A DNA stretch of 64,000 nucleotides. Origin: Ypsolopha sequella. Lineage: Eukaryota; Arthropoda; Insecta; Lepidoptera; Ypsolophidae. The notes under the pieces were generated by a model. It saw only the letters and a list, made by a program, of their open reading frames with translations. It ran no database searches and was not told the DNA's origin. The position numbers were made by a program, and so were the translations under genes. The stretch lies in contig OW204001.1 in assembly GCA_934047225.1 (NCBI GenBank), positions 9,408,201-9,472,200 on the forward strand. Direction: 5' to 3'. Positions 10,291 through 20,770 of this stretch are shown in pieces. Each line of letters opens with the position of its first letter. Position 1 is the stretch's first letter.

Positions 10291-10946
10291 TTTTAATGTG
10301 TACGAAACGCGAGAGTTTAAAATAAAACATGCCAATCATTTCCAAATTGCATTCTGTTGCGTGTTAGTCATGATATAAATTGCAATGATTTGTCAGAGCA
10401 GTGTAGTAGAAAAAGTTAAATAATGCGGCACATCGTTATCGCTTAGCAATACACATCAACAAAGTAATCTACAAGATAAATAGCAAATAACTTTACATTG
10501 GATACAGATATTTCATCTCATAAAGATGTGCTGGTTGTAATCATCTGCACGTAACTGGTCCTTTGTTGTAACAACAACGATCACGCATCTTTAAGCCCAG
10601 AGGCGATTGTAGACTAAAATACATATAAATTGAAGCATGACATGATGTCTCTTACGAGTACGTCAGATAGCTCAAGAGGAATGTCTTTAGGTTGGGAAAT
10701 ATATTCAACGTGTCCTCATTGCACATTCATGGTGCAAACTAACCGACAGAACCCTACTTCATAAATAAAACCCTCTTTGTTTATACAATGTTTTGCCCAT
10801 ATACCCAGCCACGCAATATGTTTTGCGAAAAAAGTTTTTATGTAGTTACGAGACACTGGCCAGTTATAAATTTTGGAAAATACAATTATATAAAAGTAAA
10901 ATACGAACGTTCCAACTTCTAAATGTTACTACACATTTTTTAAGGA
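10291..10946. other. Stretch without a supported gene
   Basis: This lies upstream of the mariner remnant. No terminal inverted repeat for that element could be identified here, and no other gene or repeat is recognised. Confidence 0.4.
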
Positions 10947-11909
10947 GCTAAATTGAACTATATGGATCTGCGTCGAGAACATTTTCGCGTGATGATATTT
11001 TACGATTTCAAATGTCGCCTAAAGCCGGACGAATCGTATAATAGACTTCAAATGCCATTTGTGGATATAAGCCCTACTAAGGCAACCGTGTACCGCTGGT
11101 ATAACGAATTTATGGGCGGTCAACTAACTTTGAGGGATGAAGAAAGAAGTGGTCACCTGTTACAGAAGGAAACGTGGTAGCACTGAACAATTTAATTCAA
11201 GAGAATAGGCGAATTACGTATAAAGATATTCAGTACATATTGCAGATTGGATCGGGAAGCATTCACGAGATACACGAGCACTTTCATCTGAGGAGGATAG
11301 TTTCGCGCTGGGTGCCACACAACGTCACTACTGCTCAGAAGCAGGCCTACGTGGAATGGTGCAGTGACATGATTGCTAAATCTGAAGCAGGCTCGTCTTG
11401 GCGTGTTTACGATATTATTACAGGTGATGGATTTTGAATTTATCAATACGATCCAGACACGAAGCTTCGGTCAACATTTTGGCTGTTTGAAAACGAAACA
11501 ACGCCGACCAAAGTGAACCGATCGAGAAGAACAAGGAAGATTTTGATGGCTATTTTTTTCAATACCAAATTCTCGCCAGAAGTTTTCACTGCTGTGTGCA
11601 ACAAGCGACCAAACACGGGGCTCCGCGGGCTACTGCTTCACCATAACAACGCTCCAGCACACTCAGCGCTCAAAACGAAGGACTTCCTGGACAGCACGAC
11701 CGTTAAACTTTTGGGTCACCCTCCTTACCACCCTGATTTAGTACGGTGTGACTTCTCTTTATTCCCTAAAATAAAAAATCAACTCAAAAGGATTTTCATC
11801 GCCGGAAGATGCACTAACAGCGTTCAAAAAGGCAGTAAGAGAGGTGTTTAAGGCGGACTGGAAAAAGTGTTTCGAAAATTGGTTTAAACGCATGAAACTT
11901 TGTATATAG
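10947..11909 (+). pseudogene. Broken mariner (DD34D) transposase
   Basis: Pieces in successive frames give a mariner transposase in order. The N-terminal helix-turn-helix region reads LRREHFRVMIFYDFKCRLKP and ATVYRWYNEF. A linker region reads LIQENRRITYKDI and RRIVSRWVPHNVTTAQKQAY. The first catalytic Asp is in YDIITGD. The HHDN box reads LLHHNNAPAHSA, and the third Asp is in HPDLVRCDFSLFP. The C-terminus is WKKCFENWFKRMKLCI. The second-to-third catalytic spacing is 34 residues, as in mariner. Defects: a frameshift near 11175, a stop replacing SW after GD(E), a deletion of about 20 residues before KFSPEVF, the second catalytic Asp changed to Asn, and a frameshift near 11790. It cannot be active. 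Terminal repeats were not found. Confidence 0.9.
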
Positions 11910-12459
11910 ATCAAGAGTTCTTTGAAAATATTTATTTTACTTTTGCAAAATTTTCCGAGTATCCCAAGTATATTTAAATGAATATATAAAAATATATTAC
12001 ATTAACCAAATATATTAGGGTCCAAGTAGCTAATGACCATCCTAGAAGGATTTAACTTCATGTTACATCCTAAATCAATCTGCATCCTGTGCTATAATGT
12101 AATATGCGGCTTTTACACATAAGCCTTCAAGATAGTTTATTGTCAGTACCATGATAAAATTAATGATAACCTCACATTTTTAAAAGTGAGTGTTGTTGTC
12201 AATAATTTGTTTTAATAATGTAGTTATCAATATAGTATTCTCATGTCGCGAAGACCGTCCCATACCCCGACTAGCCCTAAGTTATTCTACAGCTCTTCGT
12301 TGCGTCCTAGAATTAACAGGAAACAAATAATAATAAAAAAGTAACAAACGCAACCCAAAACGACCTCTAAAAGAAAGAGATTACAATGATAACTGAAGTC
12401 ATTAAGACGGTTACAATTATACTAATATCCTTCCACAAATAGGAAATCTCGTTTTCCTT
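11910..12459. other. Stretch without a supported gene
   Basis: This is AT-rich sequence downstream of the mariner remnant. No second TIR and no exon are recognised. Confidence 0.4.
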
Positions 12460-12680
12460 CACAACTTCATCTGGGGGGCAATTCCCAGTTTGTCGAATTA
12501 GCCTTCTCGACCGTAAAAACGGTTTTATCTGTCGAACTCTATACATTTTTAGCTCGAGTTTTAGAAGTCTCGCTTCGACTGTTTCTCCGGAATAGCCTCC
12601 CTGGAGGATCATTCTCAGTTTGTCGAATTTGCCTTCTCGACAGTAAAAACCCGTTATATCTGTCGAACTGCGTTTTTTTT
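12460..12680. repeat. Imperfect direct repeat rich in TCTCGAC/TCGAACT
   Basis: The block CAGTTTGTCGAATTAGCCTT, CTCGACCGTAAAAACGG, TATCTGTCGAACT occurs at about 12486-12540 and again at about 12610-12670 with few changes. The segment between them (CTCGCTTCGACTGTTTCTCC, GGAATAGCCTCCCTGG) recurs at 13092-13130 and, more diverged, at 9850-9895. This is a small dispersed family of unknown type. Confidence 0.6.
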
Positions 12681-13795
12681 TTTTAGTTTATTTTTTCATA
12701 GTTAAATTTACTTACATTTTGAAGAATTTAAAGCCATTCGACTAAAACCACATGGTTTATGCGCGGTATGGCGAGATCGCAAACTTTATGCTAAACTAAT
12801 TATAACTTATATTATGTTATATAACATCACGCAGCCACAGGCTGCTGATGTTGAAGAAAATAAAGCTTTATGGCACTTTTTCGCTTTTTATTATTATTTA
12901 AGTTTTTTAGTCTATCTAATGTATGGGTAGGTATTTCATTTAGTATTAAAGGAAGCATGTACTCCCATGTTCTCATACGATATATATTATTATAGTTAGG
13001 TAGTTTATAAGTAGGTAGGTAAGTTAGGTTTCGTAAGTTCTTAGGCCTAGTTTTCTTAATAAGTTTATCTTCATTATCACGTACATTTTTAAATCTCGCT
13101 TCGACTGTTTCTCCGGAATAGCCCCCCTGGTTCTCAATTTTACATAGAGAGGCAATATTTCCTAACCTTCGAGTTTCCTAACAAGCAGTTTTCCTTCACA
13201 AGAAGTAGCGAGAAGATTCACTTGTCTTTCTTTGTGATGCATTGTGTTAAGTAGGACAAGCATTATGTAGATATTTTTAAAACTCACCATTCCCAATTTT
13301 GTATTATGTTTTTAGATATCTTTATTGTTATTATGTAAGAACCAGGAAAACCGACAAGGTTTTATGTACAATTTGTAAAAATATACGATATGCATAAGGA
13401 AATAATTACGGGCATATTCATAGCAATACGATAGTAATTGCTTTATAGTATTTACTAGTATTGTTACACGTTAGTACATAGGGCCGACAAACTTTGAGAA
13501 TCGTTCTTTTTTATTTTCCATTTATCTGTTGATTGATTTATCTACCTCAACCCTTAGTTCTTAAACAAAACTATTTCACGTAAAAACTAATTTAATAAAA
13601 TAATAAAATCAGCTACGAAATAGAATCTCTTCTCATCAAAATGTGTTCGCAGATCAACAGATTTCCAGAAAATTAAAAGATATTTAGTTTCATTTATATT
13701 TACATCTATTCACACATAATGGTGTCTATTGGGTGTAACACGTCATGCCTTTATGTTTTCGATAAAGCAATAAAAAGATAGGTCAAATAAGTTAA
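12681..13795. other. Stretch without a supported gene
   Basis: Apart from a third copy of the TTCGACTGTTTCTCCGGAAT block at about 13092-13130, it is AT-rich with no supported exon. Confidence 0.4.
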
Positions 13796-13931
13796 GCCCC
13801 ACTTGCGCCAAGCAACATAACCCAAGTTAACTAACTTTTTATGCTATGTCCTTATTTCTATTGTTTGATGTGACAAGGACAAAGCATTAAAAGTTGGTTA
13901 ACCTGGTTTAAGTAGCTTGGTGCAAGTGGGC
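13796..13931. mobile_element. Small palindromic MITE
   Basis: GCCCCACTTGCGCCAAGCAA is mirrored by GCTTGGTGCAAGTGGGC; the arms extend about 55 bp through GTTAACTAACTTTTTATGCT. It is 136 bp and non-coding. Outside it, TGTAACACG (about 13734) and CGTGTTACA (about 13937) add a second, outer inverted pair. Confidence 0.65.
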
Positions 13932-14055
13932 AAGTCGTGTTACACCGAATCGAGACTAATGACTCCCAGATGGGTAGGCAAAGACAACAGATCTCCATCT
14001 GCTACAATCTTGACACGCCTCTTTTGCTTTTTATTCATTTATCATTATAGTTATA

Positions 14056-14409
14056 CATCTTGAATTAAAACACTTGTACTGTAGTTTCACTTTATTTTTG
14101 TTAACTCCCAACCGGTTTCGGATTTTACTCCATTTTCAAGGGAAGATCTTAATTAAAAATATTTCACATGATTCCAGGCACTAGCTCTGAGCAACGTAAA
14201 CAATGAAATAGGATCATTGTTTACGTTGCTCAGAGCTAGTGCCTGGAATCATGTGAAATATTTTTAATTAAGATCTTCCCTTGAAAATGGAGTAAAATCC
14301 GAAACCGGTTGGGAGTTAACAAAAATAAAGTGAAACTACAGTACAAGTGTTTTAATTCAAGATGTGTTTCAAGTTTCACCAAGTGCCGACAATCGCAAGT
14401 ATAAATTTT
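14056..14409. mobile_element. Family G foldback element, copy 3, with a perfect 152-bp-arm hairpin
   Basis: 14055-14206 and 14214-14365 are exact reverse complements (152 bp each) around a 7-nt loop (AATAGGA). The arms contain CCCAACCGGTTTCGGATTTT. A short asymmetric tail follows the right arm (CACCAAGTGCCGACAATCGC), shared with the G copies at 17321 and 52388. The unit is flanked by ATTATAGTTATA (14044-14055) and ATTAAAGTTATA (14410-14421), a 12-bp direct repeat with one mismatch. It is non-coding. Confidence 0.8.
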
Positions 14410-14525
14410 ATTAAAGTTATAATTAAATCTTTTCCTTATATCACTAACCTTACTTTATTTCCAATTATGTTTTTGTATACCTAGGTATAGAGTTTCATTT
14501 GTCTCATTGTTGTACATAGATGTTA

Positions 14526-15193
14526 TAGACCGAAGGTTTATTGTGGATAACTATATCTCATCGAGTACCAGCATGACACAGTTACTGTGAGAAGAAGGAC
14601 AAAAAGTTTTTCCTAAAAAAGCCGGCAGACCTTGGCGAAACTTGGCAGGCTGTGGGGCTTTTTTCATGACAAAATATCTTATGTAGTATCAGTATCAAAC
14701 ATTGTTCATGCGATAACACTCGATAACTATAGCTAGAAAAAAATTGCGTTTATGGCCGTTTAGTCTGTCAGTCCGATTTTCGGGGCGCATTTGGAGGTAA
14801 TGTCGTGAAATATCATTGAGGAATACCAATATAAAATTGTTCGTACATGAAAAACGGCCAGGCAAACTAAGGGATTTCATCACAGGTTGGTCAAGGTCAC
14901 AATAATACATTAGTTGAATGCTGGTACTCGATGGGATAAAAACTTCCCGCTAATGCGCCCCTAAAATCGATCTGACAGACTAAACGGCCAGGCCGACTTG
15001 CGGCATGCTTTTTTAGCTAGACTTATCTATCGTATGAACAAAGTTTGATGCTGGTACTACATGAGATATTTTGACATGAAAAAAGCCCTACTTTTTTTTG
15101 TTTGCCAAGGTCTGCCGACTTTTTTGGGAGTAACATTTTGTCCTTCTTCGTATTCGATGAGATACAGTTACCCACAATAAACCTTCGGTCTAT
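14526..15193. mobile_element. Family N element with long terminal inverted repeats, copy 1
   Basis: The outer arms read TAGACCGAAGGTTTATTGTG, ATCTCATCGAGTACCAGCAT, AGAAGAAGGACAAAAAGTTT and are mirrored at the right end. A second nested mirror pair, GGCCGTTTAGTCTGTCAGTC (about 14754) and GACTAAACGGCCAGGCCGAC (about 14979), lies inside. It is 668 bp and non-coding. A second, interrupted copy is at 54640-56525. Confidence 0.75.
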
Positions 15194-15263
15194 TATATAA
15201 GCTTCCAAAGCCCATTATTGCATGATACGAGCTTAATTGTGCACGAGCACAATAAAGTTACAT

Positions 15264-15572
15264 AAAATAGCTGTTAATTTGTTAATTGGTTATCCGATAA
15301 CCGTTATCGTTTTATTGTAGGTACAATTGATGTGTTTAATACTACGTATTTTGTCCTACCCGTATCCCACTTTCTCATATCTCCAACCTAACAAATAAAT
15401 TAATATTTAATTATATATCTATATAAAACGGCTGTTAATTTGATAATTGATTATCGTTTTATTGTAGGTACAATTGATGTGTTTTATACCTCGTACTTTG
15501 TCCTACCCGTATCCCATTTTCTCATAGGAGACCTAACAAATAAATTAATATTTAATTTCATACCTCCATTCT
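15264..15572. repeat. Tandem duplication, two units of about 150-160 bp
   Basis: Unit 1 (about 15264-15424) and unit 2 (about 15425-15572) share GCTGTTAATTTG, ATCGTTTTATTGTAGGTACA, ATTGATGTGTTT and TTTGTCCTACCCGTATCCCA. Unit 1 has a small extra TTATCCGATAACCG segment. This is a simple local duplication with moderate divergence. Confidence 0.8.
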
Positions 15573-15889
15573 GCAAGTACGCAACGTGGTCATTAAAATA
15601 TGATATATACATTTTATGACCATGTCTGAGAACAATTAGCATTATGCTGGAGCAGGTGTCAGATCTTCTTTCTAATACAATTCGGGTCAACTAAGAAGGC
15701 GGATTTGAATGAAGTCAAAGATGGCGCCGCAGTTGCGCCTATTCATAACTAAGTTTGTAAAACGTCATGACGTTTGTAAAACAGGTCGAGTCAAGGTTGT
15801 TAGGGGATACAATACAAGGCCCTTAATAATCGTTTATTTAAGACTTTTGTCGTCACCTGATTTATTTTAGGCTTTACTACCGAATAATG
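15573..15889. other. Stretch without a supported gene
   Basis: No gene or repeat boundary was recognised. Confidence 0.35.
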
Positions 15890-16150
15890 GTAAATGGTAA
15901 AATGACACGTTCAAAAGTAGGTGCGACAACGAGCGAAGCGAGGAAGAACGTGTTAGGTAGCTTGAGACCATAAACTTGGGAGCCGAGCGAAGAGGAGTAG
16001 ACTGTTTTAGTCCGTCCCGTCTTCTCAATTTTCCTCCTAAATAAATAATTTTCTTTTAACATTTACAGGGGTTGATTTGCTCGGCTCCCTTTAAGATCAC
16101 AAAGAACCTAACATGCTTCGCTCGTCGCCGCACCTATTTTAAATGCCCCA
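15890..16150. repeat. Family K repeat, copy 1 (diverged)
   Basis: It carries AGGTGCGACAACGAGCGAAG then CGAGGAAGAACGTGTTAGGT, and a mirrored CTTCGCTCGTCGCCGCACCT at about 16115-16137. Copies at 24771-24972 and 40236-40388 have the same GTGCGACGACGAGCGGAGCG core. Confidence 0.6.
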
Positions 16151-16157
16151 GTATATG

Positions 16158-16290
16158 CATTGAAATACAAATACAAAATACAAAAATATTTATTTTCAGA
16201 CACATGGGTTAACACATATAACTTAAATTTTAGTGGCTCCCAGACTAGACGATGGGTAGGCTGTTTCGTGGGTGCCGGTAAATGGTAAAA
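16158..16290 (-). mobile_element. LINE 3' UTR fragment
   Basis: On the minus strand it reads GGCACCCACGAAACAGCCTA, TCTAGTCTGGGAGCCACTAA, ending in ATTTTTGTATTTTGTATTTG. The same CACCCACGAAAC(A)...TAGTCTGGG(G/A)(G/C)C order is at 26255-26412 on the plus strand. It is a recurrent 3' end with an A/T-rich tail, with no coding sequence. Confidence 0.5.
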
Positions 16291-16515
16291 CCCCGAAAAA
16301 TCTACTTTATTTATCAATCCTTACTTAAACCAACTTATGTCGGCATATCAAGTGAAAACTAAGATTGCATTGCATAACATTGTATTTTATGTTTATAGAG
16401 AAGAATTAATTATTGTTAGTTTTGCTTTATAGATCTATAAAATAGTTGTAATGAAGATGGCATGTGTGGCTGTTCACAATCTAATATAATGGACTGTTGG
16501 GTCCTACCACACGCC

Positions 16516-16760
16516 TAGGGTTGCTACATAGAAAAACCCAAAATATCTGGGTAAAATTTCAAAAAGTCTGGATTTTGGGATTATTTATGGTCGGGACAAA
16601 TAAATATTACGAATCAAAAAATCATTTTTTATTATTAAAATTGAAGTAATTACAACGAAATACTTTTTTGCCGACCGTCAATTTGTGTTGTGTCGGGACT
16701 CTGGACATCATATGAAATGTCGGGACAATCCCGACGAATCCCGACCATCTGGCAACCCTA
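16516..16760. mobile_element. Short element with TAGGGTTGC(C/T)A ends
   Basis: The left TAGGGTTGCTACATAG and right CATCTGGCAACCCTA form terminal inverted repeats. Both halves also hold GTCGGGAC motifs, mirrored around an AT-rich centre. It is 245 bp and non-coding. Confidence 0.55.
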
Positions 16761-16795
16761 CACACACCAACCAATGGCTTAGTGGTCTGTCAGCA

Positions 16796-16924
16796 AGTTG
16801 CAGAAAGGGTTTTTAAGTTTAATGAACCTTTAAAGTTGATGCCATCCTTTACATTGTTCTTGACAAAGAAAGTGACAGCATTGATTTTAAAGTTTCATTA
16901 AACTTAAAAACCCTTTCTGCAACT
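16796..16924. repeat. Inverted repeat with about 55-bp arms
   Basis: AGTTGCAGAAAGGGTTTTTA, AGTTTAATGAA is mirrored by TTCATTAAACTTAAAAACCC, TTTCTGCAACT. The arms extend imperfectly toward ACATTGTTCTTGACAA. It is probably a small foldback. Confidence 0.7.
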
Positions 16925-17308
16925 GGCTGTGTGGCTCCTACAGTCATACATGTATGGTACTTAGCATAAATGTACGGTGTACTAACGAGAATAATTGCCA
17001 CTAGAATATTGCGGTATAAAATACCGGTCGTTTGGACATGTGGTAGAGCTGATGCCGACTGTGGAGGTATCACCATCTTACTTGGAGACCCCCTCGAAGT
17101 AATTCGGGGGAGAGTAAGAGGACAGCTCGCAGGCAAAAAACCAGGAGGCCCACCATGCCTGGGACCGATGGATGGCGGTATATCCATCCCTAATAGCCGG
17201 GCCTTATATGGAACAGACTGGTGACGGCAGCGGCGTCACTGGTGCGAGGGTTCCGGCACCACGCTCACCAACCCGCCAGCCCAGCGTGTGTGAGTATGGG
17301 CAATAAAT
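16925..17308. other. GC-richer stretch, nature unknown
   Basis: About 17040-17290 is markedly GC-richer than its surroundings. An 84-codon plus-strand frame (16970-17224) and a 112-codon minus-strand frame overlap here, but neither is recognisable nor splice-bounded. It could be an old retroelement fragment. Confidence 0.3.
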
Positions 17309-17320
17309 AACTTTTTATTT

Positions 17321-19837
17321 ATTATGAACAGAAAATCACTTGTACTATCCCACAAATTTATTTAGAACTTCCTGACCGGTTTCGCCTTTATGGCAGTATC
17401 GAAGGAATTATGACAAAATCAAAATCAAATCAAATCAGCGTTTATTTGTTCAATTTTTGGTAAATTAATTGGGTGTTACATTGGGGTTGATCATTAGTCC
17501 TCAAAAATCTGCCAATGAAGGCGTACAAATATTTAGTACCTATAGCATGCATCGTTGTCATATTAAACATATTAAACATTTTAATTGTACAATTTCATAA
17601 TATTTACAATGTCAAAAATAATAATGAAAAATGTCAGGAAAGAAGTTACAAAGAATATGAACTTATTTCGTTGAATATGGATATAAATGTCTACCATTTC
17701 AAATTCTCCTCATAGGCAAAAAACTCCTTTACAGAGTAGAAACAGTGGCTCAGTAACCAGTTGTGTATTTTACGCTTAAATTCATTCTGCGTTATGTTTT
17801 TAAAATCATCAGGAAGGGCGTTAAATACTTTGACAGCCATATAATAAACATTTTGTTGTGTTACTGTTAGTTTACATGTGGGGATAAACAATCTGTCACC
17901 TACCCTATTTCTTTGTGATCTATGTGATACTTCCTTTTTTTTTTGGAAAATATTGAGGGTGTTGACGAACAAAAGTCACTATTTGTTTAATGTATAGGCA
18001 AGGTAATGGTAGTAATTTCAATTTCATAAACAGTGGTTTGCATGAGTTTCTGAAATGTACTCCACATACAGCCCTGAGACATTTTTTTTGGATTTTAAAT
18101 ACTCTGTCTACTTCGCTTGAGTTGCCCCATAGAATCAAACCATACTGTAATACAGATGCAACATATGCGTGATAGGCAGTAATGGATACCTCTAGTGAAA
18201 CGACTTCCCTTAGACGTCGGAGAGCAAAAATAAACCTATTTAGTTTTGTGCAGACCATATCAACATGTACTTTCCATTTGCAGTATTTATCTAGATGGAG
18301 ACCAAGGAATTTAGTGGAATTAACTTCTTCGATTTGGGTACCATTGTATTTAATATTTAGTTCCATTGGTTGAGCCCTGTCCGTGTGAAACTGCATTAAT
18401 TTTGTCTTACTGACATTCACTTGCAAATTGTTTTTGCCTAACCAATCAATGACTTTAATAACTGTTTCATTTATATCATTTTCAAATTTTGACTTGTCAT
18501 TACATTTTATTAAAATTGTTGTGTCATCTGCGTATAATATGGTCTCATGGTTAGTTATATTTGGAAGATCGTTGATATATAATAAGAACAAGCTTGGCCC
18601 CAAGATACTCCCCTGCGGAACTCCAAAACCGTTTAGTTTGTAATCAGATCTATATTTGATAACTTTATCGTTTTCAGCCAGGCGACTTATTTCAGTACAC
18701 TGAAAACGATCCTGAAGATAGCTTTGTATCCAATCGTTTGCCACCCCACGTATACCATATTTATTTAGTTTATTCAAGAGCAGTTTATGGTGCACAAAGT
18801 CGAAAGCTTTGCTCATATCAAAGAACAAAGCTACGATTGGTATTTTCTTATCTATATATTCTGTTATTATCCTGATAAGTTGAAAATTAGCTAAGGTTGT
18901 AGATTTGTTTTTTAAAAATCCATTTTGTTCTGGTCCTATTATATTAAACATGTTCAAGTATCCGTTAAGTCTTTTTAGAAATTTTTTTTTCAAATACCTT
19001 TGATTGAATAACTATGAGTGTAACCGGTCTGTATTTGTTAGGGTCTTTCTTATCTCCATTTTTATGGAGAGGCTTAACTATGGAAAGTTTCAGTTTTTCG
19101 GGAAATTTACCTTGACTTAGAGATAGATTCATAATATGAGACATAGCATGAGAGATATAAATGGCACATTTTTTTAATAATTTTGTTGGTAATTCATCAT
19201 AGCCTACAGAGTTTGTATTGTTAAGCGACATTATTATGCGCCGAACCTCTTCTGGGTCAGTAGGGTGTAGGTAAATGTTGGAGGAAAGGTCTTCAAGCTC
19301 TGTCTTTTCAGACATCCCTGGATTCCGAACATTGGTAATGCCAATGAAGAACTCATTAAATGAAGCAGCAATCTGGGCAGGTAAAGAACACTTATTTCCA
19401 TTGATATTCAGCTCTTCTATACAATTTTTTTCAGATGTATTATGAGATATATTAGTTTTGATTAAGTTCCAAACAGCTTTACATTTTTTATTGGAATTGA
19501 TTAAGTAGTTACGGTTACTAATCTTTTGAGATTGTAAAATACATTTTCTTAGTATTTTAGAATATGTTTCATATTTAATTTTTGCATTATCTTTGTCAAT
19601 TTTTGCTCTTTGGTATTGAAAATATAAATTGCGTTTATGATTAGTACATTTTTTAATGGTTTTTCAGATCCATCTAGTTTTGTTAGGTTTAATGATCTTA
19701 CACAATAAATAGTTTCCATCTGTCAGTGCAAAAACCGGTCAGGAAGTTCTAAATAAATTTTTGCGATAGTACAAGTCCTTTTCTGTTCATAATATATATA
19801 TTCCAAGTTCCACCAAGTGCCAACAATCAACAGTATA
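17321..19837. mobile_element. Family G foldback element, copy 1, split by a LINE
   Basis: The left arm TATGAACAGAAAATCACTTG, AACTTCCTGACCGGTTTCGC is mirrored at the right by ACCGGTCAGGAAGTTCTAAA, CTTTTCTGTTCATA, followed by the family tail TTCCACCAAGTGCCAACAAT. Flanking 12-bp direct repeats AACTTTTTATTT lie at 17309-17320 and 19838-19849. The LINE at about 17414-19692 fills the interior. Compare the uninterrupted copy at 52388-53052. Confidence 0.75.
17414..19692 (-). pseudogene. 5'-truncated LINE (CR1/Jockey-group) reverse transcriptase
   Basis: The minus strand encodes ORF2 from the pre-RT linker (about 19690) to the C-terminus (about 17694). RT motifs in order: NKYRPVTLIVIQSKVFEK; FFDMSKAF with the first catalytic Asp; GVPQGSILGPSLFLLYIND; the YADD box at about 18522-18534; TKFLGLHLD; then the thumb and C-terminal ...CFYSVKEF. 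The endonuclease domain is absent (5' truncation). Two frameshifts, at a T run near 18980 and one near 17940, fall in homopolymers. The rest is nearly intact, so it is either recently inserted or the frameshifts are sequencing errors. The 3' UTR ends in a TGATTTGATTTGATTTTGAT tail next to the left arm of the G element, so the LINE inserted into G. Confidence 0.9.
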
Positions 19838-20365
19838 AACTTTTTATTTTGTTTTAGCCTTTATAAACTAATGTATTCACCATAGTAGTAGTCAAACTTG
19901 TATCTATTTCTGTTTCTTCTCCTAACAAAAAAATAAATAAATAACTTCAAGTTAAATGTTTTGGTAAAGACAGACGTAACACATTCCGTCGTGCGGCCAA
20001 CTTGCGTTACATTATTTATTGCTTATTTATAACTTTAATTTAAGTTACAAGGCTATTATTGCGCGTGGATTGGTCGTAAGTGGTCAAAATCGGAACTAAC
20101 ACTGCTATCCTATCCCTTATTCCACAGCTGTGCCCCGTGTCACTGTAATCTTCAGTCTGATTTTGTTTCCCTTTACTTTTGAGACAAGACATCAATATTC
20201 TTAGAATGAAAACAGTTTACAAAATCCTCCTTTTCTGAGTTTCGGCTAACTAAAGTGAGTAACAGTTCGCATAGGTATGAAGTAATAATATTTATGCATT
20301 TAATTCAAATGTAACCTATGAGGTATGAAAGAAATCAAAAGAGAAGTCACAAAAAATAATCTCAC
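19838..20365. other. Intronic stretch without a supported exon
   Basis: This lies just 3' (minus strand) of the dehydrogenase exon donor, so it is intron of that gene. ACAAGGCTATTATTGCGCGT with GGATTGGTCGTA at about 20048 recurs in reverse at about 37256-37295 (a small dispersed repeat). Confidence 0.4.
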
Positions 20366-20672
20366 CTTGTTTATTGATGTCCCACAGCACCACTTTGCAA
20401 CCGAGCCTGGCTAGCCGCAGCGACAAAAGGCTTCCCAGACCACCTCCACCGCCCGTCACCAGGGCAATTCCACCCTTCAAGTCTTTCTTCCTCTTTCCCA
20501 CAATGTTCCTGTATATCGCTATCACAATATGACGCACGACTACTAGCAGGAACACTATAAGGTCCATAATCGTCTGCACAATTGTGTACTTGTCCCTCAT
20601 ACATTCCGGGATCTCGCTGGTGAGGGGACCTGGCCTCATGCCGTTGATATACTCCTGGGTTTCTACAGACAT
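20366..20672 (-). CDS. Short-chain dehydrogenase/reductase, first coding exon (SDR16C / 17-beta-HSD11-like)
   Basis: Encodes the first 102 residues plus one base of a membrane-anchored SDR. Residues 31-58 form a hydrophobic segment (IVQTIMDLIVFLLVVVRHIV...), typical of the N-terminal anchor of ER or lipid-droplet SDR16C and HSD17B11/13-type enzymes. Residues 66-80 (KGGIALVTGGGGGLG) hold the TGxxxGxG cofactor loop, and LWDIN puts an Asp (98) where NAD-preferring enzymes bind the ribose. The catalytic Ser, Tyr and Lys belong to later exons, which are not visible to the left. The ATG at 20672 has a good context (CCAAGATG). The exon ends with phase 1 at donor G|GTGAGA (20365-20364). Family members oxidise or reduce retinoids, steroids or fatty alcohols; the substrate here is unknown. 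Confidence 0.85.
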
Positions 20673-20770
20673 CTTGGTGCTGGGTCTTTTCTATCTGGTG
20701 TGTCTATGATTATTGAGCATCACACTGATGCTATGACTTCTTGCACATTTGGGTAGAGCTGTCCTTCTAC
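20673..20770 (-). other. 5' UTR portion of the dehydrogenase exon
   Basis: The minus strand shows a polypyrimidine acceptor CCCGTTCTTTCAG| ending at 20771, followed by 98 bases with no upstream ATG in a good context, then the start codon. So at least one upstream non-coding exon must exist to the right. Confidence 0.65.

Noticed and set aside
16970..17224. 84-codon GC-rich plus-strand frame as a gene
   Set aside because: No splice sites, no recognised motif, and an overlapping longer minus-strand frame; GC-richness alone opens both frames.
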